64,000 nucleotides of DNA from Candidatus Saganbacteria bacterium (GTDB lineage: Bacteria > Margulisbacteria > WOR-1 > O2-12-FULL-45-9). Where the stretch lies: the NCBI GenBank assembly GCA_016932255.1, contig JAFGDE010000005.1, forward strand, positions 31,690 through 95,689, given 5' to 3'. The notes below the pieces were generated by a model. That model was not told the origin of the DNA, did not search any database, and was given only the letters and a program-made list of their open reading frames with translations. A program made the position numbers and the translations under genes. Numbering within the stretch: the first letter of the stretch is position 1; every line of letters starts with the position of its first letter. This document shows, in pieces, positions 11,009 through 23,240 of the stretch.

Positions 11009-12178
11009 CTATTCACCTTTTAATTTTGCTACGGCGTCCGCAGGCACGATACTGTTGGCGGCCTTGACATCGTAGCCCAGTTCATTGAGCTTTGCCACGA
11101 GTTCCTTGCTCTTGAGGCCCAGTTCTTTGGCCAGTTCGTGGACCTTCATTTTGGGTTCTGTGCCCTGGGTGCTGGGTTCGGGAGCCTCTTTATTCTTCTT
11201 TGCCCTGGGCTTTGATTTTTCCGCTTCGGCTTCCTTGGCAGCTTCTTCTTCAGAGATTATATCGATCTTCCAGCCGGTCAGTTTGACCGCCAGCCTGACG
11301 TTCTGGCCTTCCTTGCCGATCGCCAGAGAAAGCTCTTTTTCAGGAACTATTACTCTGGCCGACTTTTCTTCATCATTCAGCTCGACCCTGGAAACTTTTG
11401 CAGGATTAAGAGCGTGAGTGATGAAACTTACAGGATCATCGCTCCACTCTATTATATCGACCCGTTCAGGCCCGAGTTCGCGCACGATGTTCTGGATCCT
11501 GGCCCCCATATGACCGACACACGTACCGACAGCTCCGATTTTCTTGTCCTTGGAGAAGACCGCGACCTTGGTCCGGCGGCCGGGTTCCCTGGCTAAAACC
11601 CTGATCTCCAGTATCCCGTCCTTGAGTTCCGGCACTTCCATCTCGAACAGCTTTTTGATCAGACCCGGATGGGACCGTGAAATGACCACGAACGGACCCT
11701 TGGGCGTTTTCTTGACCTCAACGACATAAAGCTTGACCCGGTCGCGTTCGCGCAGGTTCTCGCCCGGGATCTGCTCGGCCGCGGACAGCACGGTCTCGAT
11801 CCGGCCCAGGTTGATGAGGTAGCCGCCATACTCGCGACGCTGAACTATGCCTGTTATGATATCACCTTGTTTCTGGCTGAACTCATCAAAAGCTTCGTTC
11901 TTTTCAGCCTCGCGGATACGCTGGATAATGACCTGTTTAGCGGTCTGGGCCGCCAGGCGGCCGAAATCCTTGGGCGTGGCGTCCTTGCCTTCCCTCAGTA
12001 TGCTCACCTGGCCGTCATCTGAGATCGTAACCTCAATATTTTCTTCTTCGTCGCCCTTGAAGCGTTTCTTGGCAGCTGAAAGCAATGATGCTTTGATCGC
12101 ATCAACCAGTACATCCTTATGGATGCCTCTTTCGCGCTGGATCGCCTCAAGCATCTCTTGAAAACGCTCGATCTTCAT
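11009..12178 (-). CDS. nusA: Transcription factor NusA with extra C-terminal IF2_N-like domain
   Basis: This 389-residue protein modulates pausing, termination and antitermination by binding RNA polymerase and nascent RNA. An N-terminal polymerase-binding domain is followed by an S1 domain (about 105-175) and two KH domains (about 190-315, with GHMGARIQNIVRELG and AIGKEGQNVRLAVKLTGW). After a charged linker, residues 344-389 form a module starting MKVHELAKELGLKSKELV that matches the first IF2_N module of the adjacent infB much better than the acidic repeats of proteobacterial NusA. The start has AGGAGG upstream. rimP and the ylxR-type gene usual in this operon are absent here. Confidence 0.93.
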   Translation of the reverse strand: MKIERFQEMLEAIQRERGIHKDVLVDAIKASLLSAAKKRFKGDEEENIEVTISDDGQVSILREGKDATPKDFGRLAAQTAKQVIIQRIREAEKNEAFDEFSQKQGDIITGIVQRREYGGYLINLGRIETVLSAAEQIPGENLRERDRVKLYVVEVKKTPKGPFVVISRSHPGLIKKLFEMEVPELKDGILEIRVLAREPGRRTKVAVFSKDKKIGAVGTCVGHMGARIQNIVRELGPERVDIIEWSDDPVSFITHALNPAKVSRVELNDEEKSARVIVPEKELSLAIGKEGQNVRLAVKLTGWKIDIISEEEAAKEAEAEKSKPRAKKNKEAPEPSTQGTEPKMKVHELAKELGLKSKELVAKLNELGYDVKAANSIVPADAVAKLKGE

Positions 12179-12221
12179 TTTTTCCTCCTGATTGACACCA
12201 AATTTATCCGTGCCGAGCCAT

Positions 12222-12254
12222 TAAAAAGCAAAAAGTGGGAGGAATCCCCCACTT
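12222..12254 (-). terminator. Terminator-like leader hairpin at the 5' end of the nusA transcript
   Basis: AAGTGGG (12233-12239) pairs with CCCACTT (12248-12254), with two more inner G-C pairs. On the minus strand the hairpin is followed by TTTTTGCTTTTT. It begins only about 7 bases after the predicted transcription start and lies upstream of nusA, so it is best read as an attenuator rather than an end-of-gene terminator. Confidence 0.7.
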
Positions 12255-12267
12255 GTCTTGCACAAAA

Positions 12268-12296
12268 ATAATAGCACCGGCCTACAATTTTGTCAA
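12268..12296 (-). promoter_or_regulatory. Promoter of the nusA-infB operon
   Basis: On the minus strand: TTGACA (12296-12291), 17-base spacer, TATTAT (12273-12268). The -35 is a perfect match and the -10 a 5/6 match, at ideal spacing. The predicted start is near 12261. The run CTTGACAAAAT is shared exactly with the groES promoter. Confidence 0.85.
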
Positions 12297-12304
12297 GCCT
12301 TTCC

Positions 12305-12338
12305 ATAAAAAAACGGCCCCGGTTTTACCCAGGGCCGT
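12305..12338 (-). terminator. Rho-independent terminator of groEL
   Basis: ACGGCCC (12313-12319) pairs with GGGCCGT (12332-12338). On the minus strand it is followed by seven T residues. It lies 35 bases after the groEL stop and separates the chaperonin operon from the nusA promoter. Confidence 0.9.
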
Positions 12339-12372
12339 TCTTGTGTTCTGATCAGCTGATACTCTGATCTTC

Positions 12373-14031
<1,659 letters not shown>

Positions 14032-14054
14032 TTAAATTGTCACCTCCCGTGACA

Positions 14055-14348
14055 TTACTTTTTGATCGCCAGAATATCCCTCTCGGACAAGATGATGAAC
14101 TCTTCGTTATCGATCTTGACCTCAGTGCCGCCGTACTTGCTGTAGATGATCTTGTCACCGACAGAAACGTCGAGCGGGACCTTTTTACCGTTCTCCAGCA
14201 CCCTGCCTGTGCCAACAGCCACCACAGTGCCTTCCTGGGGCTTTTCCTTGGCGCTGTCAGGCAGCACAATGCCTGATTTTGTCTTCTGTTCCTCGGGCGC
14301 CGGTTTGACAACAACCCTGTCACCGATCGGGGTCAGATTCTTTCCCAT
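14055..14348 (-). CDS. groES: Co-chaperonin GroES
   Basis: This 97-residue lid of the GroEL chamber has the typical start of [19 protein letters not shown] and the mobile-loop segment [17 protein letters not shown]. The start is preceded by GGGAGGTGA. It is the first gene of the groESL operon, behind a HrcA-type CIRCE operator and a long structured leader. Confidence 0.98.
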   Translation of the reverse strand: MGKNLTPIGDRVVVKPAPEEQKTKSGIVLPDSAKEKPQEGTVVAVGTGRVLENGKKVPLDVSVGDKIIYSKYGGTEVKIDNEEFIILSERDILAIKK

Positions 14349-14382
14349 ACCATTTCACCTCCCTGATAAAATATTAAATGCG

Positions 14383-14455
14383 GAATTAAGAATGCGGAAT
14401 GAAGGTCATATTATTAATATCGCGAAGCGATACCATCATCCTGCATTCTTAATTC
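14383..14455. repeat. Long inverted repeat in the groES leader
   Basis: Arms GAATTAAGAATGCGGAATGA (14383-14402) and TCATCCTGCATTCTTAATTC (14436-14455) are complementary except for two positions. Between them TATCGC-GAA-GCGATA (14418-14432) forms a second small hairpin. The mRNA leader between CIRCE and the groES ribosome binding site would therefore fold into one long stem. The arm sequence resembles dispersed GCATTCTTAATTC-type repeats seen in some bacterial genomes. Confidence 0.75.
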
Positions 14456-14471
14456 TAAATTCTGCATTCTG

Positions 14472-14498
14472 TTAGCACTCGTTCCAGGTGAGTGCTAA
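14472..14498. promoter_or_regulatory. CIRCE operator (HrcA binding site)
   Basis: TTAGCACTC, nine bases, GAGTGCTAA: an exact CIRCE palindrome. It starts one base downstream of the -10 box and covers the predicted transcription start, the classic position for HrcA repression released by heat shock. hrcA itself is not in the window. Confidence 0.97.
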
Positions 14499-14499
14499 T

Positions 14500-14529
14500 A
14501 TAATAGCATGGCAAAAAAGATTTTGTCAA
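14500..14529 (-). promoter_or_regulatory. groESL promoter
   Basis: On the minus strand: TTGACA (14529-14524), 18-base spacer, TATTAT (14505-14500), immediately followed by the CIRCE operator. Vegetative-type promoter under HrcA control. Confidence 0.85.
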
Positions 14530-14543
14530 GAGTTTTTGAGAGC

Positions 14544-15590
14544 TTAACCGTTGGCTTCGGGTGAATAGACCTCGACCTTGTTAAGAAAGGCCCAGGCTAC
14601 CAGGGCAAAAATAGCCACGATCAGAAGCAATGAGAAGAATTGCTGCAGATCAGCATTGATCATTGCCAGCGAAATAGCCCCCAGGACGATCTGAACACAA
14701 TACAAAGCCAGGACCGTGGCTTTTTGCGATAATCCCATTAAATGAATGCGGTGGTGGGAATGGTCCTTGCCCGGCGTGCTGAACTTAATATGGTGCAGGT
14801 ACCGGTTAGTGAAGACATAGAAAGTATCAAAGATCGGGATGCCCAGAATGATCAAGGGAACCACAAAAGAAATGAACTGCAGCCTGGGAATGTTCAGCAC
14901 CAGGGCGATGTCCCAGAGCTTATACAGCTCAAGCCTCAGGCTGATCAGGGCCATGGCAAAGCCGATAAAAGTCGAGCCGCCCTCCCCTAAAAAGATCGAG
15001 GCTGGATTAAAATTATAACGCAAAAAACCGAGGCAGGCGCCGGCCAGGGCCAGCGCGGCCAGAGCCAGGCCTGGCTGGGAATTGTTCAAGGCCAGTACAC
15101 AAAGCGATGTCGAACCGAAAAAACCGACCCCGGTCACCAGACCGTCCATGCCGTCAAGCATATTCATCGAATTCGTCATAAAAGTAATGAAACAGGCTGT
15201 CAGGACCCAGTTGATCGGATCAAAACGAAAGAATTGAAAAACTATGCCTGAAGCATATATAAATAGAAAAGAAGCCAGCAGGTGCGACCATATCTTGTAG
15301 CGGGCCCGGATCTTTATCCCCGCGTCATCAAGCAGGCCAAAAAGGATAAAGAACAGGCCAAAACCAGCGATCGACCAGAGCACCCTGGCTTCAAGGCCTG
15401 TCAGCCAGAGGACTCCGACAAATGATAGGTAAATGGCAATCCCGCCGAGCAAGGGGATAGGTTTTGAATGTATCTTGCGGTGGCCGGGTTGGTCAAGGAT
15501 ATGGAACTTATGGGACAGAAACTTCGCCACAGGCGTCAGAATCAGCGACAGCACCAGCGATGACAGAAAAATAAGCACAAATTTCAGCAT
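14544..15590 (-). CDS. WecA/TagO-family polyprenyl-phosphate N-acetylhexosamine-1-phosphate transferase
   Basis: This 348-residue polytopic membrane protein has about ten hydrophobic segments. Family motifs: DQPGHRKIHSKPIPLLGG near the N-terminus, NMLDGMDGL with the Mg-binding aspartates, GEGGSTFIGF, and DHSHHRIHLMG in the last cytoplasmic loop. The family transfers UDP-GlcNAc (or a relative) to undecaprenyl phosphate, starting O-antigen, teichoic acid or related polymers. It has its own promoter (15601-15629) with almost no untranslated leader, and lies just past the end of the polysaccharide locus. MraY is less likely because the motifs are of the WecA/TagO type. Confidence 0.88.
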   Translation of the reverse strand: MLKFVLIFLSSLVLSLILTPVAKFLSHKFHILDQPGHRKIHSKPIPLLGGIAIYLSFVGVLWLTGLEARVLWSIAGFGLFFILFGLLDDAGIKIRARYKIWSHLLASFLFIYASGIVFQFFRFDPINWVLTACFITFMTNSMNMLDGMDGLVTGVGFFGSTSLCVLALNNSQPGLALAALALAGACLGFLRYNFNPASIFLGEGGSTFIGFAMALISLRLELYKLWDIALVLNIPRLQFISFVVPLIILGIPIFDTFYVFTNRYLHHIKFSTPGKDHSHHRIHLMGLSQKATVLALYCVQIVLGAISLAMINADLQQFFSLLLIVAIFALVAWAFLNKVEVYSPEANG

Positions 15591-15600
15591 TTGGCTTTAT

Positions 15601-15629
15601 ATTATAGAATAAGACCTATGCGCAGACAA
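15601..15629 (-). promoter_or_regulatory. Promoter of the wecA-like gene, near-leaderless transcript
   Basis: On the minus strand: TTGTCT (15629-15624), 17-base spacer, perfect TATAAT (15606-15601). Expected start is about 15594, only 3-5 bases before the ATG at 15590. No Shine-Dalgarno sequence precedes that ATG. Confidence 0.6.
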
Positions 15630-15644
15630 GCCTGAACATTAATA

Positions 15645-16985
15645 TTAGTATTCATTCTTACACAATAAAGCCTTTCCCAGCATCCAGACAATCAGTTTGA
15701 TGTCCAGGATCAGGGACCAATTCTCAATATAATAAAAGTCATATTTGACCTTTTCTTCGATCGGCAGCGAGTAAGTCCCGGTGATCTGAGCCAGCCCTGC
15801 CAGACCAGGCCTGACATTATTCCTTTCATCATATCCTGTGATCCTTTGCCTGTACTGCTCAGCAAAGAACGGCCTTTCCGGACGAGGCCCGACCAGGCTC
15901 ATGTCGCCTTTCAAGACATTGAAAAGCTGGGGCATTTCATCAAGATGGATCCGCCGCAGATATTTACCAAGACGGGTCTTTCTCGGATCATTGCTGGAGG
16001 CCAGGATCGGGCCAGTATCTTTTTCCGCATTCTCTGCCATGGTCCTGAACTTATAGAGGATAAAGATGCATCCGCCCCTGCCGACACGTTGTTGGCGGTA
16101 GAAAACACCGCCAGGAGAGGAGATCTTGATCAATCCGGCAATAACCAACATTATCGGAGCAAAGATGATAAGACAGACCAACGAAATGGAGATATCCATT
16201 AAACGCTTAATGATCCTGCCACTGAAAACGATATTGCGCTCCCTTACGCTCATCAGCGGGATATTATCAAGCTCCCCCATTCTGACCGGCTTGGAAATGA
16301 CCTCGAACAGGTCCGGCACAATGCTCAGACCGACGCCGAACTTCTTGGCCAGGTTCAACAGTTCATCCCTGGGAAGGTCCGGGATCGCCACAAAGACCTC
16401 ATCGATCGTATTGCTTCTTACTGCCTCATCAAGTTCCTTTACCGAGCCAACATTAGCAACGAGCTGGAAGCCTAGCGAAGGCATTTCCCGTATCTTCTCC
16501 GCGATGGACCGGCCGAGCTCCCCTTCGCCCAGGACAACGGCTTTTTTGCTACCGATACCCCTGCTCTTCAATAGCAGCTCCAGCCTTAAAATGGCTATGC
16601 GCGACATGCTTAACAGAAGAAAACTGATCGGCCAGGCATAGAAGATCAGTATCCTTGAATATTTGAACTCGCTGAATATGAACGAGACTATGATAATACC
16701 GACCAGCCCGGACAAAGTCCCACCCAGCAGGCCGAAGGCCTCATCGATCTCGACAAAAAAACCCTTGCGCGATCTGTATAATCCCAGGACAAAAAATATT
16801 GCGACCCAAAAAAGGGCGACATAGAACAGATAGATCAGATATAACTTTATTCCCGGTTGGAAAGCCGGGCCGAACCTTTGCCGCAGAAAGTAGGCCAGGA
16901 TAAACGAAATAAAGATAAAGAAAACATCGCTCATGACCCTGAGCAGGACAAAACCGGCGTTGGCAAGTAGTTTATCGTACTTCAT
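15645..16985 (-). CDS. Polyprenyl glycosylphosphotransferase (WbaP/CpsE type), repeat-unit initiation
   Basis: This 446-residue protein has about five N-terminal membrane segments, a nucleotide-binding-like middle domain (KAVVLGEGELGRSIAEKI) and a C-terminal bacterial sugar transferase domain. That domain starts KRLMDISISL and holds GGCIFILYKFRTM, HLDEMPQLFNVLKGDMSLVGPRP and VRPGLAGLAQITG. The family transfers a sugar 1-phosphate to undecaprenyl phosphate, the first step of exopolysaccharide repeat assembly. The start at 16985 follows GGAGAAACGA and overlaps the upstream glycosyltransferase by 14 bases. It is the last gene of the locus. Confidence 0.92.
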   Translation of the reverse strand: MKYDKLLANAGFVLLRVMSDVFFIFISFILAYFLRQRFGPAFQPGIKLYLIYLFYVALFWVAIFFVLGLYRSRKGFFVEIDEAFGLLGGTLSGLVGIIIVSFIFSEFKYSRILIFYAWPISFLLLSMSRIAILRLELLLKSRGIGSKKAVVLGEGELGRSIAEKIREMPSLGFQLVANVGSVKELDEAVRSNTIDEVFVAIPDLPRDELLNLAKKFGVGLSIVPDLFEVISKPVRMGELDNIPLMSVRERNIVFSGRIIKRLMDISISLVCLIIFAPIMLVIAGLIKISSPGGVFYRQQRVGRGGCIFILYKFRTMAENAEKDTGPILASSNDPRKTRLGKYLRRIHLDEMPQLFNVLKGDMSLVGPRPERPFFAEQYRQRITGYDERNNVRPGLAGLAQITGTYSLPIEEKVKYDFYYIENWSLILDIKLIVWMLGKALLCKNEY

Positions 16986-18189
16986 TCGTTTCTCCGCATG
17001 CGCTGTCAATTGCCTGGAACATTTTCTTGCCGACCTGCTCCCAGCTGTATCTTTGGCTGACGAGAGCGCGCGCCCGCTCGCCCAGCCCGCTTCTCAGCGC
17101 AGGATCGGCCAGGAGCTTCAGTATATCCTCCGCGATCTGCTCCGCTGAATCGGCCACAACGAAATGATCCCAGCTCTTCCCCTCAATGGAGGCGAGCGCT
17201 TTTGAGGTAGCCACCACGGCTTTGCCCAAAGACATGGCAATAAGGACCTTGGTTTGCATACCCGCGCCGATCAACTGAGGAGAAACGAACACCTTTGCCC
17301 TCCTCACATAACTCAACGGATCGTCAACAAAGCCGGTCACGACAACATTGCGGCGGGAGGCCAGCCGCCGGACCGTTTTTGTCGGAAAAGCACCGACAAT
17401 ATAGAACTTCAATTCAGGGTGTTTCCCCAGCAGTGAGGGAAAGACCTGTTCAACAAAGAACTCGGCCGCGATCTCATTGGGAAAATAGTCCATCTGCCCC
17501 ATAAAAACTATGGTATCATCTTCCTGGCCGTTGTTCCCTGTTCCGCCCACAGGATCGACCCCCATGGGAATGACCTCGAGCGGCCGCTTGCTCGAAAAGT
17601 TTCGGAGCAGGTAATCCCGGTCTACCGGAGAAGCGACAAAAGCCAGGTCAAAGGACTCAATTATCGAAGCCTCATAATCCCTGACGCGCGGATATTCCAA
17701 CCAATAGAAATATTTCCAGAAGCCCCGGGCTCCTGACCGGGCGATCTGATAGTTCAGGGATATCGCATCACAATACTCCAGGATCTTCAGGATGTTCCTG
17801 GACTTTGCTTCTGGGAGCCGGCGGACATATTCAGCCGTGCGGATCTGGCTGCAAAGCACCGCGTAATAATCGGCAATGTGCCCGTTGACCCAATCCTGGA
17901 TCCGGGCAAAATAATTGCCAGAGACCTGGACCGGCTTTCGGGATAAAATACCGGGGATGGAGTTCAAAATAAGCCTTTGGGCCGGATAAGGGAACTCTAT
18001 CAGCTCATCAAAAGCCCCGGACAATCCCTGCCTGTGGCCGCGAGCCCCATTATCATTGATGAACAGCAGGTGGACCTCATATCTCTGGCGCAGGAGTTTG
18101 CCCAGATTATACACCCTGATCCGGCCGCCTCCGATCAGCGGGTACGGGGTGCGCGACGATATCATCAATAACTTGCGCTTACCCGGCAT
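16972..18189 (-). CDS. Glycosyltransferase, GT4 type
   Basis: This 405-residue GT-B protein has a donor-site Rossmann region with FVSPQLIGAGMQTKVLIAMSLGKAVVAT (the positions around GAGMQTK are of the TIGR03087-like type often found in exopolysaccharide loci) and a short C-terminal helix region. The N-terminus KLLMISSRTPYPLIGGGRIRVYNL is typical of acceptor domains in this group. The start at 18189 has GGGAGG upstream and overlaps the previous gene by 11 bases. Donor and acceptor sugars cannot be told from sequence. Confidence 0.82.
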   Translation of the reverse strand: MPGKRKLLMISSRTPYPLIGGGRIRVYNLGKLLRQRYEVHLLFINDNGARGHRQGLSGAFDELIEFPYPAQRLILNSIPGILSRKPVQVSGNYFARIQDWVNGHIADYYAVLCSQIRTAEYVRRLPEAKSRNILKILEYCDAISLNYQIARSGARGFWKYFYWLEYPRVRDYEASIIESFDLAFVASPVDRDYLLRNFSSKRPLEVIPMGVDPVGGTGNNGQEDDTIVFMGQMDYFPNEIAAEFFVEQVFPSLLGKHPELKFYIVGAFPTKTVRRLASRRNVVVTGFVDDPLSYVRRAKVFVSPQLIGAGMQTKVLIAMSLGKAVVATSKALASIEGKSWDHFVVADSAEQIAEDILKLLADPALRSGLGERARALVSQRYSWEQVGKKMFQAIDSACGETNEVR

Positions 18190-19357
18190 GGCCGATGACC
18201 TCCCGGTACGCCGCAAGCATTTTCTCCGCGGAATATTTTATATCGAATTTTTCAACGGCCAACTGCCTGGCCTTCCCTGCCCTGGCCCTGGCACAAGCCT
18301 CGTTGTCAATTTGTTCCATTATCCCTCGACAGACCGCAGTCACATTGCGCTCGACGACCGCTCCCGCGTCAGATGCTTTGACCTGCCTGCTGATACCGAT
18401 ATTATCGGTGACGATCACAGGCAGTCCCGCGGCCATGGCTTCCAGAACAGAAATGGGCGCCGCGTCACTGAGCGATGTTAAAGCGAAAAGATCGCTTTCA
18501 AGCAAAAGCCCGATCTTTTTCTCATCGCCGCGGATCATTCCCGGCAGGATGACCCTATTGGCAAGGCCACTAGCCTTGAGCCCGGCCCGCAGGTCCAACC
18601 CCGGCGCCGCCGGGCCTGCCAGGACCAGATAAGTGTCTGGCCGACGGGCATGGACCTCTTTGAAAGCGTCCAGCAGCAGATCCAAGCCCTTTTCCCAGCT
18701 GAGCCTGCCCAGATATAAGATGATCTTGGCTGAGCCGCTGATGCCATGCTCCGCCCTGAACCAGGGCCGGGGCTGCGGCACAGAATATTTGTTGGTATCG
18801 ATCCCCGGCGGGATAAGCCAGCTACGCAGACCGGACGGAACAAATCTCTTGGACAGTTCAACCTCTTCCTCGCTGACAAAATGGACTCCGCCGGCGTTGC
18901 CCAGTATTTTCCGGACAAATAAATTATAATAGAATGACTTCTTGAGATATCCCCGGCTGAACACGCTGGTATTCAAATTGCCGTGCAGCGAGACCAGTGC
19001 GGGCACGCGATTTTCCGCAGCGATCCGTGAGGCGATATAGCTCGGATAAGACCAGATCGAATGCAGATGAACAAGATCGTACCTTTTAACGACCTGCTTC
19101 AGGCGGGAACGCAGCGGCAAAGAGAACAGGTAATTATTCGGACCGAAATATTTAAAATATGTGACCTTGAGCCCGTCCAGGTCCTTCTCCTGGCCTGAGC
19201 GGATCTCAGCAGAATTTTCCAGCGAGAGGCCCGTGGTATAGACCGTCACATCAACTCCGGCTTTGGCCAATTCCCTGTTCAAGGCGTGGACATAATGAGG
19301 CAGACCGCCTGTCTCAGCGGCCGGTAGATAACTTGGAGTTACGCATAGTACTTTCAT
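18179..19357 (-). CDS. Glycosyltransferase, GT4 type
   Basis: This 392-residue GT-B enzyme has the N-terminal TPSYLPAAETGGLPHYVHAL glycine loop, LHSIWSYPS, and the C-terminal E-x7-E type donor motif in SDAAPISVLEAMAAGLPVIV. It is probably a retaining transferase using a nucleotide-activated hexose. It lies 12 bases downstream of rmd, so it may add D-rhamnose made by Gmd/Rmd; this is inference from position only. Confidence 0.87.
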   Translation of the reverse strand: MKVLCVTPSYLPAAETGGLPHYVHALNRELAKAGVDVTVYTTGLSLENSAEIRSGQEKDLDGLKVTYFKYFGPNNYLFSLPLRSRLKQVVKRYDLVHLHSIWSYPSYIASRIAAENRVPALVSLHGNLNTSVFSRGYLKKSFYYNLFVRKILGNAGGVHFVSEEEVELSKRFVPSGLRSWLIPPGIDTNKYSVPQPRPWFRAEHGISGSAKIILYLGRLSWEKGLDLLLDAFKEVHARRPDTYLVLAGPAAPGLDLRAGLKASGLANRVILPGMIRGDEKKIGLLLESDLFALTSLSDAAPISVLEAMAAGLPVIVTDNIGISRQVKASDAGAVVERNVTAVCRGIMEQIDNEACARARAGKARQLAVEKFDIKYSAEKMLAAYREVIGHAG

Positions 19358-19369
19358 TGACTTGATCTG

Positions 19370-21288
<1,919 letters not shown>

Positions 21289-21327
21289 TCACTCCTTACT
21301 TTACGCTAAAAATTATATCATGGACGG

Positions 21328-22149
21328 CTATTGACGCCGAAAAGCTTTCATATAAATAAATCTTCTCAAACGGTTGGGCACAAGCCGCAGACCGATGCGC
21401 ACTACGAGATTGACCATAAATTCCATGGGGTTGATCAAGCCGATCCGCCGGAATTCTCGCAGCATCGCCAGTTCGTTCACGAGGTATTTCAACCCGCCCC
21501 GTCGATCGATCATCTCCCGACCCGCCCTCACGTTGACGAGAACTTCCGGGATATTGGCGAATTTGTAGCCTTTGACCAGCATCCTACCCCAAAGAGGATA
21601 GTCTTCAAGTCCGCGCATCGTTGAATAGCTGCCCGAGGCCAGAATCGCGCTTTTCCTGAACAGGACGGAAACATGGTTGACGGGCATGCGCGTCTTGGCA
21701 AAGCGGCGGAGTTCATCCGGCTCTGTGGGCAGTTTACGGTAAGCATATATATCTGTCTCAGCCCCGTCGAATTCGCTTATCCAGGTCCCGACCACCGCGA
21801 TCTCAGGATGGGCCAGCAAATAGGCGGCCTGTTTGGCTAACCTTTCCGGAGCAGAGATATCATCGCTGTCCATGCGGGCGACAAGTTCATGGCGGCACTG
21901 CAGCAATCCCGCGGCGAGCGCCCGGCCCAGACCAACGTTCTTGGCCAGGACGAGCGGACGGATAGCAATCTCTGCGGAACGCCGCCTGATCACGGCCTCG
22001 AGTTCGGGCGTTAGTGGGCCATCCTCGACCAGAACTATTTCCGCCGGCCTAAGCGTTTGCTCGACCAAGCTGCCAAGGGCCCGGTCCAGATGCTCGGCCC
22101 GATCGTTCTTATAGACCGACATCAAAACTGATATGCTGCTGTCCGTCAT
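21328..22149 (-). CDS. Glycosyltransferase, GT2 type
   Basis: This 273-residue GT-A enzyme has ISVLMSVYKND at the N-terminus, ILVEDG-type EIVLVEDGPLTPEL, MDSDDIS (the metal-binding DxD) and GLEDYPLWGRML in the acceptor region. It resembles AmsE/WcaA-like transferases of exopolysaccharide loci. It overlaps the upstream gene by 4 bases (ATGA). A short basic, hydrophobic C-terminal end may touch the membrane. Confidence 0.88.
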   Translation of the reverse strand: MTDSSISVLMSVYKNDRAEHLDRALGSLVEQTLRPAEIVLVEDGPLTPELEAVIRRRSAEIAIRPLVLAKNVGLGRALAAGLLQCRHELVARMDSDDISAPERLAKQAAYLLAHPEIAVVGTWISEFDGAETDIYAYRKLPTEPDELRRFAKTRMPVNHVSVLFRKSAILASGSYSTMRGLEDYPLWGRMLVKGYKFANIPEVLVNVRAGREMIDRRGGLKYLVNELAMLREFRRIGLINPMEFMVNLVVRIGLRLVPNRLRRFIYMKAFRRQ

Positions 22150-23240
22150 TTCTCACAGACCTCGCTGAAAATTTCCAGGTATTTGCCTTTGACCGCATTA
22201 ATCGAGTAAATGTTCTCAGCCCGCTCCCGCGCGGCCCTGCCCAGGCGCGTTCTCAGGCTGACATCCTGAATCAGCAAGCTAAGCTTTTCCAGCCATTCCT
22301 CATCACTGCGGGCCCAGAACCCCTGCTTGCCGTCTTCCAGGATGTCGGCATTGGCGCCGACCGGCGAAACAACTGAGGGGATGCCCAGGGCCATATACTG
22401 GATTATCTTAAAACCGCATTTGCCGCGAGTAAAGGGGGTATCGGGCAATGGATTGATACCGATATCGAACTGCGCCAAACTGGCCTTTTCGCTCTCTAGA
22501 TCCCAGCGCACGGCGCTCAGCCGATCCACCCGCAGGTCGCCGGTATAGCCCAGGAGAATGACCTGCAAGTCCGGGAACCTTTTCAGCAGCTCCAGCAGTG
22601 GCTGGCGCACGACATCAATATAAAGGGTCGTGCCATAACTGCCTGTCCAGCCTATCGTAATTTTCCGGTCTCCGGCCGGGCGCTCCACGATCCGGTATGT
22701 ATCCTTGCTCAGGTCAACGACCGTTGGAATAATCTTGACATTTTGATTGAATTGCCTGGCAAGATCAGCCAAGGTCCGATTACCGGCGATCACGACATCC
22801 GCTAGCCTGATGTTCTGCCTGGTCCTCAGATGGTTCGCCTTGACCCACTTGATATAAGTATTGGCCCGGCTGGTAAATGAAAGATAAATGGCATCATCGA
22901 AATCATAAACGATCGGCTTACGCAGCAGGAACTTGACGATAAAGGCAAAAAGTTCCGGCCCTATTGGAACGATATTACGGTGAATGAACACAAGATCGCA
23001 ATCAACTGCCTTGAACACATCGATAAAGCGCCGCAGGAACGCCAGGAAAAAGAAGAACGCTTTCAGTATCGCCGCTCCCACCCCAGGTTTGAAATAGTAG
23101 CGTTTTAAGCCCTCATTAACGAAAGGAATGAATTTGCACTCAATACCCTCGGCCGCAAATGTTTCAAAGAACTGGGTGGCCCGAAAGCGCGAGCTTCCCG
23201 AACCATCAGAGCTTTCAGGCGTAAAGAAGGCTATCTTCAC
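22146..23240 (-). CDS. Glycosyltransferase, GT4 type
   Basis: This 364-residue GT-B protein starts at GTG, overlapping the previous stop by four bases. It has YDFDDAIYLSF in the acceptor half, TIGWTGSYGTTLYIDV before the donor half, and GINPLPDTPFTRGKCGFKIIQYMALGIPSVVSP around the donor site (Lys and Gly conserved, the usual Glu replaced by Gln). A hydrophobic stretch near residues 57-70 may bring it to the membrane. Substrates are unknown. Confidence 0.82.
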   Translation of the reverse strand: MKIAFFTPESSDGSGSSRFRATQFFETFAAEGIECKFIPFVNEGLKRYYFKPGVGAAILKAFFFFLAFLRRFIDVFKAVDCDLVFIHRNIVPIGPELFAFIVKFLLRKPIVYDFDDAIYLSFTSRANTYIKWVKANHLRTRQNIRLADVVIAGNRTLADLARQFNQNVKIIPTVVDLSKDTYRIVERPAGDRKITIGWTGSYGTTLYIDVVRQPLLELLKRFPDLQVILLGYTGDLRVDRLSAVRWDLESEKASLAQFDIGINPLPDTPFTRGKCGFKIIQYMALGIPSVVSPVGANADILEDGKQGFWARSDEEWLEKLSLLIQDVSLRTRLGRAARERAENIYSINAVKGKYLEIFSEVCEK

